Positions 17,848 through 26,123 of a DNA stretch of 64,000 nt are shown here, one piece after another (position 1 is the stretch's first letter; each line of letters opens with the position of its first letter). The DNA lies in contig NZ_CP022961.1 in assembly GCF_002285795.1 (NCBI RefSeq), positions 2,794,001 through 2,858,000 on the forward strand. Reading direction: 5' to 3'. The position numbers were made by a program, and so were the translations under genes. The notes below the pieces were generated by a model. It made no database searches and was not told the origin of the DNA. It worked only from the letters and a program-made list of their open reading frames with translations. The DNA is from Plantactinospora sp. KBS50. Its GTDB lineage: Bacteria; Actinomycetota; Actinomycetes; Mycobacteriales; Micromonosporaceae.

Positions 17848-18655
17848 CTCGTGCTCCTTCGGGAATGAGGTAGGTGAGCAGGGTCAGGGTCCCCGCGACG
17901 AGGACGAGGACCGGGCCGGGCGGCTGGTCCAGCAGCAGCGCGACGGTGAATCCGGCGGCGTTGCCGAGCAGGCCGAGCGCGACGGCCCAGAGCACCATCG
18001 AGCGCAGCGAACGGCCGAGATTGCGGGCGCCCAGCGCGGGCAGGATGGTCAGCGCGTCCACCAGCAGCGCCCCGGTGAGCCGGATCGAGGCGCCGATGGC
18101 CACGGCCACCACGACCAGCAGCGCGAGCAGCAGGGGGCCGGCGGCGACCCCCGAGCACAGCGCCAGCTCCCGGTCGAACAGCAGCAGCGCGAGCTGTCGC
18201 CGCCAGCGCCAGAACAGCAGGTGGACGACGAGGGTGAGGATGCCCAGGACGACGAGGTCGATCCGGCGGGTGGCCAGGATGGACCCCCACAGCAGCTCGA
18301 ACGCGCCGGTGGCGTTCACCCCGGAGACGGAGAGCACGAGCAGCGCGGCGGCGATCGCGAACGTCATCAGCAGCCCCATCGCCCCGGGCAGCCCGGTGGG
18401 CCGGCGGGCCAGCGGCGCCACCCCCGCCCCGGCGGCGGCGCAGGCGGCCAGCCCGCACAGCATCGGGTCCAGGCCGGTGAGCAGGCCGACGGCGATGCCG
18501 AGCAGCGCCACGTGCATCATCGCGAACCGGACGGCGATGATGTCCAGGCCGATGATGAACACCCCGACCACCGGCAGGCCGGCCGCGCCGATCAACAGGC
18601 CGATGCCGGAGCGCTGCACCGCCGGCAGCAGGAGCAGTTCGGTCAGCTCGTGCAC
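17771..18655 (-). CDS. ABC-3 family metal transporter permease
   Basis: The 294-residue hydrophobic protein has about eight membrane helices and the ABC-3 family features (MMHVALLGIAVGLLTGLDP, LLWGSILATRRIDL, AIGASIRLTGALLVDALTILPA). The last 25 residues are basic and unlikely to be in the membrane; this 3' end overlaps the binding-protein gene. It is separated from the ATPase gene by three bases, so the three genes form one operon (ATPase, permease, binding protein). Confidence 0.88.
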   Translation of the reverse strand: MHELTELLLLPAVQRSGIGLLIGAAGLPVVGVFIIGLDIIAVRFAMMHVALLGIAVGLLTGLDPMLCGLAACAAAGAGVAPLARRPTGLPGAMGLLMTFAIAAALLVLSVSGVNATGAFELLWGSILATRRIDLVVLGILTLVVHLLFWRWRRQLALLLFDRELALCSGVAAGPLLLALLVVVAVAIGASIRLTGALLVDALTILPALGARNLGRSLRSMVLWAVALGLLGNAAGFTVALLLDQPPGPVLVLVAGTLTLLTYLIPEGARDAIIPSRRAGGGGDAVPVGQRVRQR

Positions 18656-18658
18656 GGC

Positions 18659-19324
18659 TCAGCGCACCCGCAGCCGGCCGGCGGCCATCTCGGCCACCCG
18701 GTCGCAGGCCCGGGACATGGCCCGGTCGTGGGAGACCACGACCACGGTGACCGGCAGGCCGGCCAGCAGCGCGGCGACCTGCTCCTGGCCGTCGAAGTCC
18801 AGCGCGGCCGTCGGCTCGTCGGCGAACAGCGCCCGGGCGCCGGCGGCCACCGCGCCCAGCGCGCGCGCCAGGAACACCCGCTGGAGCTGGCCGCCGGAAA
18901 GGGTGTGCAGCGGGCGCCGGCCCAGCCCGGCCACGCCGAGCCGGCCGGCCGCGTCGCCGGCCGCGGCAGGGTCGCCGCCGCTGCCGAGCAACTCGTCGAC
19001 CAGCAGCGGGAACCGGCCCGGGGCCAGCCGCTGCGGTACCCAGGCCACCTCCCGGCGCCGGCGTGCCCAGTCCGGGCCGCGCCGGGCGGACACCCCGTCG
19101 ACCGTCACGGTGCCGCCGGCGATCGGGTGCAGCCCGAGGGCGGCGCGCAGCAGGGTCGTCTTGCCCGAGCCGTTGGCGCCGGTGAGCGCCACGTGCTCCC
19201 CGGCGGCGACGTCGAGGTCGACCGCGTCGACCGCGGTACGGCGGCCGTACCGGCAGGTGACCGCGGCGAAGGCGACGGCGGCGGGCGCCGGCGGTGCCGC
19301 CCTGCGCCGCTGTTGTGCCGTCAT
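18659..19324 (-). CDS. Metal ABC transporter ATP-binding protein
   Basis: The 221-residue ATPase has Walker A GANGSGKTTLL, the Q-loop WVPQRLA, signature LSGGQLQRVFLARAL, Walker B ALFADEPTAAL and the H-loop VVSHDRAM. The ATG at 19324 is the most likely start; GGAGGGG lies upstream at slightly long spacing. It is first in the operon and energises uptake through the neighbouring ABC-3 permease. Confidence 0.9.
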   Translation of the reverse strand: MTAQQRRRAAPPAPAAVAFAAVTCRYGRRTAVDAVDLDVAAGEHVALTGANGSGKTTLLRAALGLHPIAGGTVTVDGVSARRGPDWARRRREVAWVPQRLAPGRFPLLVDELLGSGGDPAAAGDAAGRLGVAGLGRRPLHTLSGGQLQRVFLARALGAVAAGARALFADEPTAALDFDGQEQVAALLAGLPVTVVVVSHDRAMSRACDRVAEMAAGRLRVR

Positions 19325-19610
19325 CGATCGTGCTCCCCTCCGGTCGCGGTCACGGCCGCCCGTGGGATAGGTCGGCTGGGAGCGGCAGTCAGTTCCGGAT
19401 CCGTTGGGTGACACCGGCTCGGGCACCCGAAGCACGGAGTGACGGGCCGGCCCGCGCGGGGGTCCACACCGGACGCCGGGCGGCCGGGCGCCGGGTCGTT
19501 ACGTTGTCCCGGTCATCAATGAAAAATTCTCGTAAATATTGACCTGCGGCGCTGGTGCGGCCAAAATCACGGCACCCATGATCCCCCACCACCCGCCCCG
19601 GGAGGGCGCC
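19325..19610. promoter_or_regulatory. Divergent promoter region (metal ABC operon / SGNH hydrolase)
   Basis: A sharp A/T-rich island at 19511-19544 (GGTCATCAATG...ATATTGACC) stands out. It has only a weak imperfect inverted repeat at its edges. Its distance of 70-100 bases from the hydrolase start suits a promoter for that gene. No full Zur box was found. Confidence 0.4.
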
Positions 19611-20486
19611 ATGATCCGTCCCCGCCTGACCCTCGCCCGGACCACCGCCCGGGCCGTCGCGCTCGTCGCGGCCACCGCCGGAGTGCTGCTCGCCGCCGCC
19701 CCACCCGCCAGCGCCGCCGTCCCGTCCGGGAAGTACGTCGCGCTGGGCGACTCGTACACCGCCGGCCCGCTGATCCCCACCCAGGTCGACCTGAACTGCC
19801 TGCGCTCCAGCCGCAACTACCCGTCGCTGATCGCCGCCTCCGCCGGCTCCTCGTCGTTCGTCGACGTGAGCTGCTCGGGCGCCACCACCGCCGACATCCT
19901 CACCGGCGGCTCGACCCCGGCGCAGATCAGCGCGGTCACCTCGAACACCGCGCTGGTCACCGTCGAGATCGGCGGCAACGACATCGGCTTCTCCAGCATC
20001 ATCACCACCTGCGCCCAGGACAGCCTGAGCAGCCCGCTCGGGTCGCCCTGCAAGAACAGGTACACCGCCGGCGGCACCGACCAGCTGCGGGCCAGGATCG
20101 ACGCCACCGCGCCGAAGATCACCGCCGTGTTGCAGGCGGTGCACGCCGCCGCCCCCAGCGCGCGGGTCGTGGTGATCGGCTACCCGGCGATCCTGCCGGA
20201 CAGCGGATACGGCTGCTGGCCGGTGGTGCCGATCGCCTTCCAGGACGTGCCGTACCTGCGCGGCATCGAGAAGGCGCTGAACTCGATGCTGGCCAGCACC
20301 GCCGCCGCCAACAACGCCACCTACGCCGACGTCTACACCCCGTCGATCGGCCGTGACGCGTGCAGCAGCAGCGGCACCCGCTGGGTCGAGGGGCTGATCC
20401 CGGCCAACGCGGCCGCGCCGTTCCACCCGAACGCCACCGGCGAGCAGGGCATGGCGACCGCCGTACTGGCGAAGCTGAACAGCTGA
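19611..20486 (+). CDS. Secreted SGNH/GDSL-family hydrolase
   Basis: The ATG at 19611 follows GGGAGGGC and starts a signal peptide ending ASAAVPSG; a longer frame from 19539 lacks a site. The 291-residue enzyme has block I YVALGDSYTAG (nucleophile Ser), block III VEIGGNDIGF and block V PFHPNATGEQG (catalytic His), with Cys residues spaced as in the Streptomyces esterase/lipase group. It is probably an extracellular esterase or lipase. It is monocistronic, with its own terminator. Confidence 0.9.
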   Translation: MIRPRLTLARTTARAVALVAATAGVLLAAAPPASAAVPSGKYVALGDSYTAGPLIPTQVDLNCLRSSRNYPSLIAASAGSSSFVDVSCSGATTADILTGGSTPAQISAVTSNTALVTVEIGGNDIGFSSIITTCAQDSLSSPLGSPCKNRYTAGGTDQLRARIDATAPKITAVLQAVHAAAPSARVVVIGYPAILPDSGYGCWPVVPIAFQDVPYLRGIEKALNSMLASTAAANNATYADVYTPSIGRDACSSSGTRWVEGLIPANAAAPFHPNATGEQGMATAVLAKLNS

Positions 20487-20494
20487 TTCCGGCG

Positions 20495-20527
20495 GCCCGG
20501 CCCCACCGCGCGACGGTGGGGCCGGGC
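20495..20527. terminator. Bidirectional terminator (hydrolase / biosynthetic operon)
   Basis: A perfect 14-bp stem (20495-20508 and 20514-20527, arm GCCCGGCCCCACCG) with a 5-base loop lies between the hydrolase and the last gene of the minus-strand biosynthetic operon. It marks the left boundary of that operon. Confidence 0.85.
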
Positions 20528-20534
20528 GTACCGG

Positions 20535-21935
20535 TCAGTCGGCGTTCTTGGCGCGGTCGGCGAGTGTCCGGTCCACCATCGACACCGCGGCGCCGAGGTA
20601 GCCCTCCGGCTCCAGCAGGTCGCGCAGCTCGTCGGCGGTGATCCGGCCGGCCAGCTCCGGCTGTGCGGGCAGTTCCTCGCCCAGCGACGACCCGTTGGCC
20701 GCCACCGCCGCGCTGGCCCGGCCCACGACGGACTTGGCGGTCGCCTTGCCGAGGATCGGCGCCAACACCGCCGCCACCCGTTCGGTGGTGATCAACCCGG
20801 TCATGCCCAGGTTGTCGCGCATCCGCTCGGCGTGCACCTCCAGCCCCTCGACGATCTCGGCGGCCGTCTCGGCGGCGCCGCCGGCCAGCCGCAGGCACTC
20901 CCGCAGCGGTTGCCACTCCGCGTGCCAGGCGCCGGCCGGCCGCTCGTCCTCGGCGACCATCGCCTGCGCGAGCACGCCGACGAGCGGACCCACCTGGAGC
21001 GCCGCGGAGATCACCATGGCCGACAGCGCCGGGTTGCGCTTCTGCGGCATCGCCGACGAGGCGCCGCGCCCCTCCGCCAGCGGCTCGCTCAGCTCCCCGA
21101 TCTCGGTCCGGGACAGCACCCGCACGTCCGCGGCGATCTTCCCGATGGTGCCGGTGGCGATGGCGAGCGCGGCCGCCAGCCCCACGACCGGGGTCCGGTC
21201 GGTGTGCCAGGGCAGCACCGGCGCGACCAGGCCGGTCTCCTCGGCGAAGACGTGCGTGAGCTGTTCGGCGTACCGGCCGGGGTCGGCCTCCGGCGGCGCG
21301 TACGCGAGGTAGCCGGCCAGCGTGCCGGCCGCCCCGCCGAGCTGCACCGGCAGGCCGTCCCGGATCCGGTCCAGCTCGTCGGCGGCCCGCCGGGCGGCCT
21401 GGCACCAGCCGGCCGCCCTGAGACCGAACGTCACCGGCACCGCGTGCTGGGCGAGGGTGCGGCCGGCCATCGGCGCGTCGCGGTACCGCTCGGCGAGCGC
21501 GGCGGCGGCGGCCTCGATCCGCCGCATGTCCGCGCCGATCCGGTCCAGGCAGCGCGCGGCGATCAGCATGGTGCCGGTGTCCAGCACGTCCTGGCTGGTG
21601 GAGCCGCGGTGCACGTAGTCCGCGGCCGCCGGGTCGGTGTCGGCCACCGCCCGGGTCAGCCGCTGCACGAGGCCGACCACCGGGTTGGCGGCGGCCCGGG
21701 CCGCCAGGGCCAGGTCCCGCAGGTCGAAGCGGTCCGCGACCGCCGCGCCGGCGATCACCGGCAGCGCCCCGGCCGGCACCGAGCCGAGCCGGGACTGGGC
21801 ACGGACCAGCGCCACCTCGGCGTCCAGCATCGCCTGGAGCCAGGCGCGGTCCGAGGTGAGCGCCTCGACCCGGGTGCCGGCCCAGACGGTCCCGAGCAGG
21901 CCGACGTCGGCGTCGTCGTACGGGGTCACAGCCAT
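20535..21935 (-). CDS. Fumarase/aspartase-superfamily lyase, probable nitrosuccinate lyase (CreD type)
   Basis: The 466-residue protein belongs to the superfamily of adenylosuccinate lyase and 3-carboxy-muconate cycloisomerase. The signature is GRGASSAMPQKRNPALSA, with VHRGSTSQDVLDTGTML carrying the first conserved block and TLAQHAVPVTFG the second. No aromatic-degradation genes are near. Instead it directly follows an FAD/NAD(P)-binding protein (stop and start share one base). The same gene pair (CreE/CreD, FzmM/FzmR) turns aspartate into nitrosuccinate and then fumarate plus nitrous acid in the cremeomycin and fosfazinomycin pathways. Assignment as nitrosuccinate lyase rests on this context; carboxymuconate cycloisomerase is the alternative. 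Confidence 0.7.
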   Translation of the reverse strand: MAVTPYDDADVGLLGTVWAGTRVEALTSDRAWLQAMLDAEVALVRAQSRLGSVPAGALPVIAGAAVADRFDLRDLALAARAAANPVVGLVQRLTRAVADTDPAAADYVHRGSTSQDVLDTGTMLIAARCLDRIGADMRRIEAAAAALAERYRDAPMAGRTLAQHAVPVTFGLRAAGWCQAARRAADELDRIRDGLPVQLGGAAGTLAGYLAYAPPEADPGRYAEQLTHVFAEETGLVAPVLPWHTDRTPVVGLAAALAIATGTIGKIAADVRVLSRTEIGELSEPLAEGRGASSAMPQKRNPALSAMVISAALQVGPLVGVLAQAMVAEDERPAGAWHAEWQPLRECLRLAGGAAETAAEIVEGLEVHAERMRDNLGMTGLITTERVAAVLAPILGKATAKSVVGRASAAVAANGSSLGEELPAQPELAGRITADELRDLLEPEGYLGAAVSMVDRTLADRAKNAD

Positions 21936-23902
21936 CAAGCGGTTCCCTTCGTGCCGCTGGCGGACAGTTGCGGCGCAGGCGCGGCCGCGTGCGCGCCGCC
22001 CGGCGTGCGCAGGGCCAGCCGGGCGATCGCGTCGGCGTCGGCCAGGGTAACCGAGCTGACCCCGGGACGGATGCCGGCCGCGGTGACCCAGTGCACGGCC
22101 TCGGTGGGCACCCCGAAGGCGAACCGGCGCGGATGCGGCCGGCCGGCCGCGTTGACCACCTGGAAGGTACGCGGGGCCACGGTCAGCCCGGCGGTCTCGT
22201 GGTGGCCGTGCCGCGGGTCGGCGAGCCGGTACGGCCGGGCCTGGTCGGTGCTGAGCATCCGGCGCAGCAGCGGGTCGGTGGTGTGCCGCACGTCGGGTTC
22301 GCCCAACCGCGCCTCGATCAGGGTCTCGGCCCGGACCCGGGAGCCCTGCACCGCGGGCGAACTCACCTCGAACCGCTGCGCGTCCCGGTCGACCACCACC
22401 CGCATGTTCGGCCCGACGATGCGCAGGATGCCGGCCTCGATCAGCGCCAGCGTCTCCTCGCTGCGCCGCACCGGCGGACCGATCGACAGGAACGCGTTCA
22501 TCGGGGTGAACCAGCCGTACAGGTCGTCGCGGTGCGACCGGCCGGTCAGGCCGCCGTGGTCGACCAGCAGGCGCACCTCGTTGCGCAGGTCGCGCAGGAC
22601 GTCGAGGGCGGCCTTCAGCGGGCTGGTGACGTTGCCCCGGCGCGCCTCGGCGATGTCGTGCCGCAGGTAGTCGGTGAGCCACCGCTGGAACTCGGCCGGA
22701 TCGGCGAAGACCCGCCCGCCGGTCGGGTCGGTCACCGCCGGCCAGCTCCACCGGGCCGGGGGCTGGATGCCGGCCCGGTCCAGCACCGCCCGCTCCTGCG
22801 GGCTGCCCCACGGCGCCGGCAGGTACGCCTCGGCGAACTCCTCGGCGGCGGTCTTGGAACCGCGCTGCACCAGCAGGGTGCTGTAGTAGACCAGCTCCAC
22901 CTCCTTGGCGATCAACGGCCAGATGTCGCGCCGGAAGTCGAGACCGCCGGCCACCGCGCCCTCGGCGCGCAGCCGGTCGATCACCGCGGGGTTGAGCACC
23001 CGGGGTTCGTGCCGTCCGAACGCGCCCTTCTCGTTCTCGCCCCGGGCGTGGTACGGCACGCCGCGCCGGGAGCCCGCGTACAGCCGCGGCTCCTGTCCGG
23101 AGGGCAGGTAGCGCAGCGCGCCGTCGGGCCGCTCGAACCGGCCGCCCCGGCCGGCGGTCAGCAGGTTGACGTAGTCGAAGAAGCAGAGGCCCAGGCCGCG
23201 CAGCAGGACCGGCTCGCCGGGGCGTACCCGCCGCAGGTCCGCGTCGGCGGGGTTGGTGGGCGCCAGGTAGCGCAGCCCGAACTCGCGGGCGAAGGTCCGC
23301 AGCGTGGACTCCTCGCCGGTGGGCGCGCTGGGCACGTGGCCCTGGGCCAGCACCACGGCGTCCACGTCGGCGATGGCGGTGCCGTCGTCCAGCAGCACCC
23401 GCTGGGTGCCCTCCGGACCGTCGTCGGACAGCTCGACCACCTGCCGGGCGTGGGCGCAGACCAGCACCCCCGGCGGGGCGTCGCGGACCACCCGGTCGAA
23501 GACCCAGCGCAGGTACTGGCCGTAGAAGGCCCGGGTGGGGTAGGTGTTCGGGCCGATCCCGCGCGCCTCCTCCCGGATCCAGCCGTCCACGCCGTCCACG
23601 CCGTCCGCCTGGCCGGCGGCGGCCACCCGGCGGGCCCAGGTCTCCAGGCTCGGTCCGGGCACCACCGGCCCCGACATCCGTACCGTCTCGTCGGTGAACA
23701 TGGTGATCTGCGAGGCCACCGTGTTCATCAGCAGGTGCCGGCTCTGGTCGGTGCGCCAGACCTTGCCCGCGCCGGGCGGGTACGGGTCGATCAGGTGCAC
23801 CATCACCGTCCGCTCACCGGCGTTGGCGCAGATGCGTTCGAGCACCGAGAGGCCGCGCGGTCCGGCGCCGACGATGCAGATCCGGATGGGGAAGTCGGTC
23901 AT
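21935..23902 (-). CDS. FAD/NAD(P)-binding monooxygenase-like protein, probable nitrosuccinate synthase (CreE type)
   Basis: The ATG at 23902 has AAGGACAAGGT upstream. The 655-residue protein opens with RICIVGAGPRGLSVLERIC, a dinucleotide-binding fold, followed by HLIDPYPPGAGKVWRTDQ and HLLMNTVASQITMFTD, typical of the NAD_binding_9 (FAD-NAD(P)) family. CreE and FzmM, which oxidise L-aspartate to nitrosuccinate, are proteins of this size and type, encoded beside a fumarase-like lyase as here. The coupling (one-base overlap with the lyase) supports a two-step nitrous acid module. Other members of the family have unknown roles, so the reaction is inferred. Confidence 0.7.
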   Translation of the reverse strand: MTDFPIRICIVGAGPRGLSVLERICANAGERTVMVHLIDPYPPGAGKVWRTDQSRHLLMNTVASQITMFTDETVRMSGPVVPGPSLETWARRVAAAGQADGVDGVDGWIREEARGIGPNTYPTRAFYGQYLRWVFDRVVRDAPPGVLVCAHARQVVELSDDGPEGTQRVLLDDGTAIADVDAVVLAQGHVPSAPTGEESTLRTFAREFGLRYLAPTNPADADLRRVRPGEPVLLRGLGLCFFDYVNLLTAGRGGRFERPDGALRYLPSGQEPRLYAGSRRGVPYHARGENEKGAFGRHEPRVLNPAVIDRLRAEGAVAGGLDFRRDIWPLIAKEVELVYYSTLLVQRGSKTAAEEFAEAYLPAPWGSPQERAVLDRAGIQPPARWSWPAVTDPTGGRVFADPAEFQRWLTDYLRHDIAEARRGNVTSPLKAALDVLRDLRNEVRLLVDHGGLTGRSHRDDLYGWFTPMNAFLSIGPPVRRSEETLALIEAGILRIVGPNMRVVVDRDAQRFEVSSPAVQGSRVRAETLIEARLGEPDVRHTTDPLLRRMLSTDQARPYRLADPRHGHHETAGLTVAPRTFQVVNAAGRPHPRRFAFGVPTEAVHWVTAAGIRPGVSSVTLADADAIARLALRTPGGAHAAAPAPQLSASGTKGTA

Positions 23903-24101
23903 ACCTTGTCCTTTCGCCGCTGCCCGACGCGGCCGGGGCGCCGATCGGGTCGTCGACCCGGTCGGCGTCCGCCCGGCGGCGGGAGCCGCGGTTCCAGCGG
24001 CGTCCGCAGAACGTCGCTGGTCGAGAACGGGTACAGCGGACACGGCCGCGCCGTTCGCGGGGAACGGCCAACCCCGGGCCTAGGGCCGGTGCGAGCACGG
24101 G
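23903..24101. other. 199-bp gap inside the biosynthetic operon
   Basis: The longest gap in the minus-strand operon, between the prenyltransferase and the nitrosuccinate-synthase-like gene. No convincing gene, terminator or SARP-type repeat is visible, so a secondary promoter for the nitrite module is possible but unproven. Confidence 0.4.
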
Positions 24102-25016
24102 CTAACCAAGGTCGTCGGCGGCGTCGGCCAGCAGCATCACGCCGAGCATCTTCGGCCGCCATTGGTAGTAGGACTGGAGCTTGTGGTCCTCGCCGGACGG
24201 CGAGGCCGTGATGGCGTAGACGAACCTGCGGTCCTCGGGGTCGTGCGGGGCGTTCTTTATGAAGTGCTCGATCGTCGGATCGAGGTCAACGGGAAGCGCG
24301 GTGGGGTCCGGGGTCATCACCGCGAAGCAGATCCGCTCGACCCGCGGCGAGTCCCAGCTCAACGTCACGTAGATGCCGAATGCCTGCTCGCCGAGGCGTA
24401 CCAGCTGCTCGCTCGGGGCCGGCAGGTCCAGGTCGCGCAGCATCGAACGCATGCTGGCGGCCGTGAAGCACTCGGCCGGCGGCGTGCCGAAGTACACGTT
24501 CATGGTCCTGGCCCGATGGTCGATGCCGATCAGGCTGCCCTTGTCCTCCAGGCCGTACCGGGCGAAGAAGTCCAGGTTGCGGCCGAGGCTGGCCGGCATG
24601 GTGGGGATTGCAGCGAGCGTGGACAGGTGCTGCATGTCGTCCGCGGGAAAGAACGACCAGGTCTTCTTGAAGCCGCCCACCACGCCGAAGTCGATGCCGT
24701 AGCAGTCGATCGGGCAGTGTTCCCGCAGGTCCGACAGGAGCGCGTCGGACGGATGGCCGGTCCGGGCGAGCAGGCCGCGGGACACCGCCACGTCGTACGG
24801 GTCGACGTCCTTCGGGAGCATCATGAACCGGCAGTCGAGGTCGCCGGCGTTGCGGGTGCCGGTCGCCACCCGGAAGGCGATCACCGACTGCGCGAGGGAC
24901 GTCCCGTACGCGGTCAGGATGGGCCACACGGTGTCGTGCGGGCAGGGCACGTCCAGCAGTTGGGCGGATTCCGCGATGGCCGAGTAGAGACCTGCCAGCT
25001 GCGCGGTCTCGGACAT
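24102..25016 (-). CDS. ABBA-type aromatic prenyltransferase (NphB/CloQ family)
   Basis: The 304-residue protein aligns by eye along its whole length with NphB (about 307 residues): start MSETAQLAGLYSAIAESAQLL, VGGFKKTWSFFPADDMQHL, SAIPTMP-like AAIPTMPASLGRNLDFFARY, MNVYFGT, and KLQSYYQW near the end. The family attaches a geranyl or dimethylallyl group to aromatic polyketides in soluble, often Mg-dependent reactions without a DDxxD motif. With a THN synthase in the same operon, the acceptor is probably a THN/flaviolin-derived naphthoquinone (inference). A 28-bp triple repeat separates it from the methyltransferase upstream. Confidence 0.9.
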   Translation of the reverse strand: MSETAQLAGLYSAIAESAQLLDVPCPHDTVWPILTAYGTSLAQSVIAFRVATGTRNAGDLDCRFMMLPKDVDPYDVAVSRGLLARTGHPSDALLSDLREHCPIDCYGIDFGVVGGFKKTWSFFPADDMQHLSTLAAIPTMPASLGRNLDFFARYGLEDKGSLIGIDHRARTMNVYFGTPPAECFTAASMRSMLRDLDLPAPSEQLVRLGEQAFGIYVTLSWDSPRVERICFAVMTPDPTALPVDLDPTIEHFIKNAPHDPEDRRFVYAITASPSGEDHKLQSYYQWRPKMLGVMLLADAADDLG

Positions 25017-25035
25017 TCATCCTCCAAGGGTCGGA

Positions 25036-25119
25036 TCGGGCGGCGGTGGGCGTCCGGGGCCGGTCGGGCGGCGGTGGGCGTCCGGGGCCGGTCGGGCGGC
25101 GGTGGGCGTCCGGGGCCGG
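25036..25119. repeat. Three perfect tandem 28-bp repeats
   Basis: Copies at 25036-25063, 25064-25091 and 25092-25119, each beginning TCGGGCGGCGGTGGGCGTCC. They fill the intergenic space between the methyltransferase and prenyltransferase genes. No spacers are present, so this is not a CRISPR array. Confidence 0.9.
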
Positions 25120-25124
25120 CCCGG

Positions 25125-26123
25125 CTACCGGGCGATCACCAGCGTCGCCGGCGACGGGGTGGGCTCGAAGCTGACCTCCTCGAAGCCGGCCTTGGCCAGC
25201 CAGCCGCGGTAGTCGGCGCGCCGCCAGGTGCCGCCCTGCTTGCTCTTGAGCAGCATCTCGGCGCCGAACATCAGCGCGAACGGCGGCCCGCCGCGGTCGT
25301 CGTCGACGACGAAGTCGCAGATCACCAGGGTGCCGCCGGGCTTGAGCGCGCCGCGGATCTTCGCGAACATCGCGACGTTGTCCTCCGGCCCCTCCTGGTG
25401 GGCGATGTGCGAGTAGACCGCGATGTCGTACCGGGCGGTGCCGAACCCGGTGCTGTGGAAGTCGCCGTCGATGCAGGTGAACCGGTCGGCCACGCCCCGT
25501 TGCGCCAGCAGCCGGCGGGCGATCGCGTTCACCGGTGCCCAGTCGAGCTGGGTGGCCCGGGCCGCCGGGTTGAGCCCCAGCCAGATCGCCGAGTAGATGC
25601 CCGAGCCGCCGCCGATGTCCAGGATCGAGACGGCACCGGCGTCGGCCAGCCCCAGCAGGTCGGCGGCGGCGGTCGCGACCGGCACGGACTGCGCGGCGAT
25701 GGCCGGGACCACCTCCTCCCAGTGCGGGTTGTCGGCGACCTCCACCGCGGCGTCCGTCACCGGGCCGCCGGCGCGGACCACCTCGGGCAGCGCGGCCAGG
25801 CTGCCCATGTGGGTCAGCTTGAGCCGGGCGAAGCTGCTCAGGCAGGTGGGCTGGCCCTCGACCAGGTAGGCCGCCGCCTCGGCCGTGTTGCGGTAGCCGG
25901 CCCCGTGCGACTCGACCAGCCCGAGACTGACCAGCCCGTCGAGCAGGGTCTGCGCGCCCCGCTCGGAGATCCCGGCCCGTTCGGCGATCCGCTCGGCGGT
26001 GTCCGCGCCGGAGGCGAGGTGGGTGAAGAGCGCGTGGCTGGCCGCCGCGCCCAGGATTCCGGTGGCCCAGTAGCCGTTGATCAGCTGCATGATCCGCTCG
26101 GGCGTCGGCTGGCTGCTGGTCAT
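25125..26123 (-). CDS. SAM-dependent O-methyltransferase (small-molecule type)
   Basis: The 332-residue enzyme has an N-terminal winged-helix dimerisation domain (ATGILGAAASHALFTHLASG, ERAGISERGAQTLLDGLVSL) and a C-terminal Rossmann domain with SAM motif ILDIGGGSGIYSAIW, a later acidic residue in ATQLDW, and ALKPGGTLVICDFVVDDD. This is the plan of natural-product O-methyltransferases such as those of anthracycline and THN pathways. Its stop overlaps into the region just before the prenyltransferase; its start overlaps the aminotransferase by four bases (ATGA). It probably methylates a naphthol hydroxyl or ring carbon. Confidence 0.88.
   Translation of the reverse strand: MTSSQPTPERIMQLINGYWATGILGAAASHALFTHLASGADTAERIAERAGISERGAQTLLDGLVSLGLVESHGAGYRNTAEAAAYLVEGQPTCLSSFARLKLTHMGSLAALPEVVRAGGPVTDAAVEVADNPHWEEVVPAIAAQSVPVATAAADLLGLADAGAVSILDIGGGSGIYSAIWLGLNPAARATQLDWAPVNAIARRLLAQRGVADRFTCIDGDFHSTGFGTARYDIAVYSHIAHQEGPEDNVAMFAKIRGALKPGGTLVICDFVVDDDRGGPPFALMFGAEMLLKSKQGGTWRRADYRGWLAKAGFEEVSFEPTPSPATLVIAR

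Noticed and set aside
19511-19544. Possible Zur box for the metal ABC operon
   Set aside because: Only part of a TGAAAAT-type motif is present, the inverted repeat is weak and the site is nearly 190 bases from the ATPase gene; it fits the hydrolase promoter better.
20535-21935. Protocatechuate degradation enzyme (pcaB)
   Set aside because: The fold family fits, but none of the other pca genes is near and the gene is coupled to a CreE-like flavoprotein inside a biosynthetic operon. It is kept only as the alternative.
25036-25119. Possible CRISPR array
   Set aside because: The 28-bp units are directly adjacent with no spacers, and no cas genes occur in the window. The same holds for the 12-mers at 15488.
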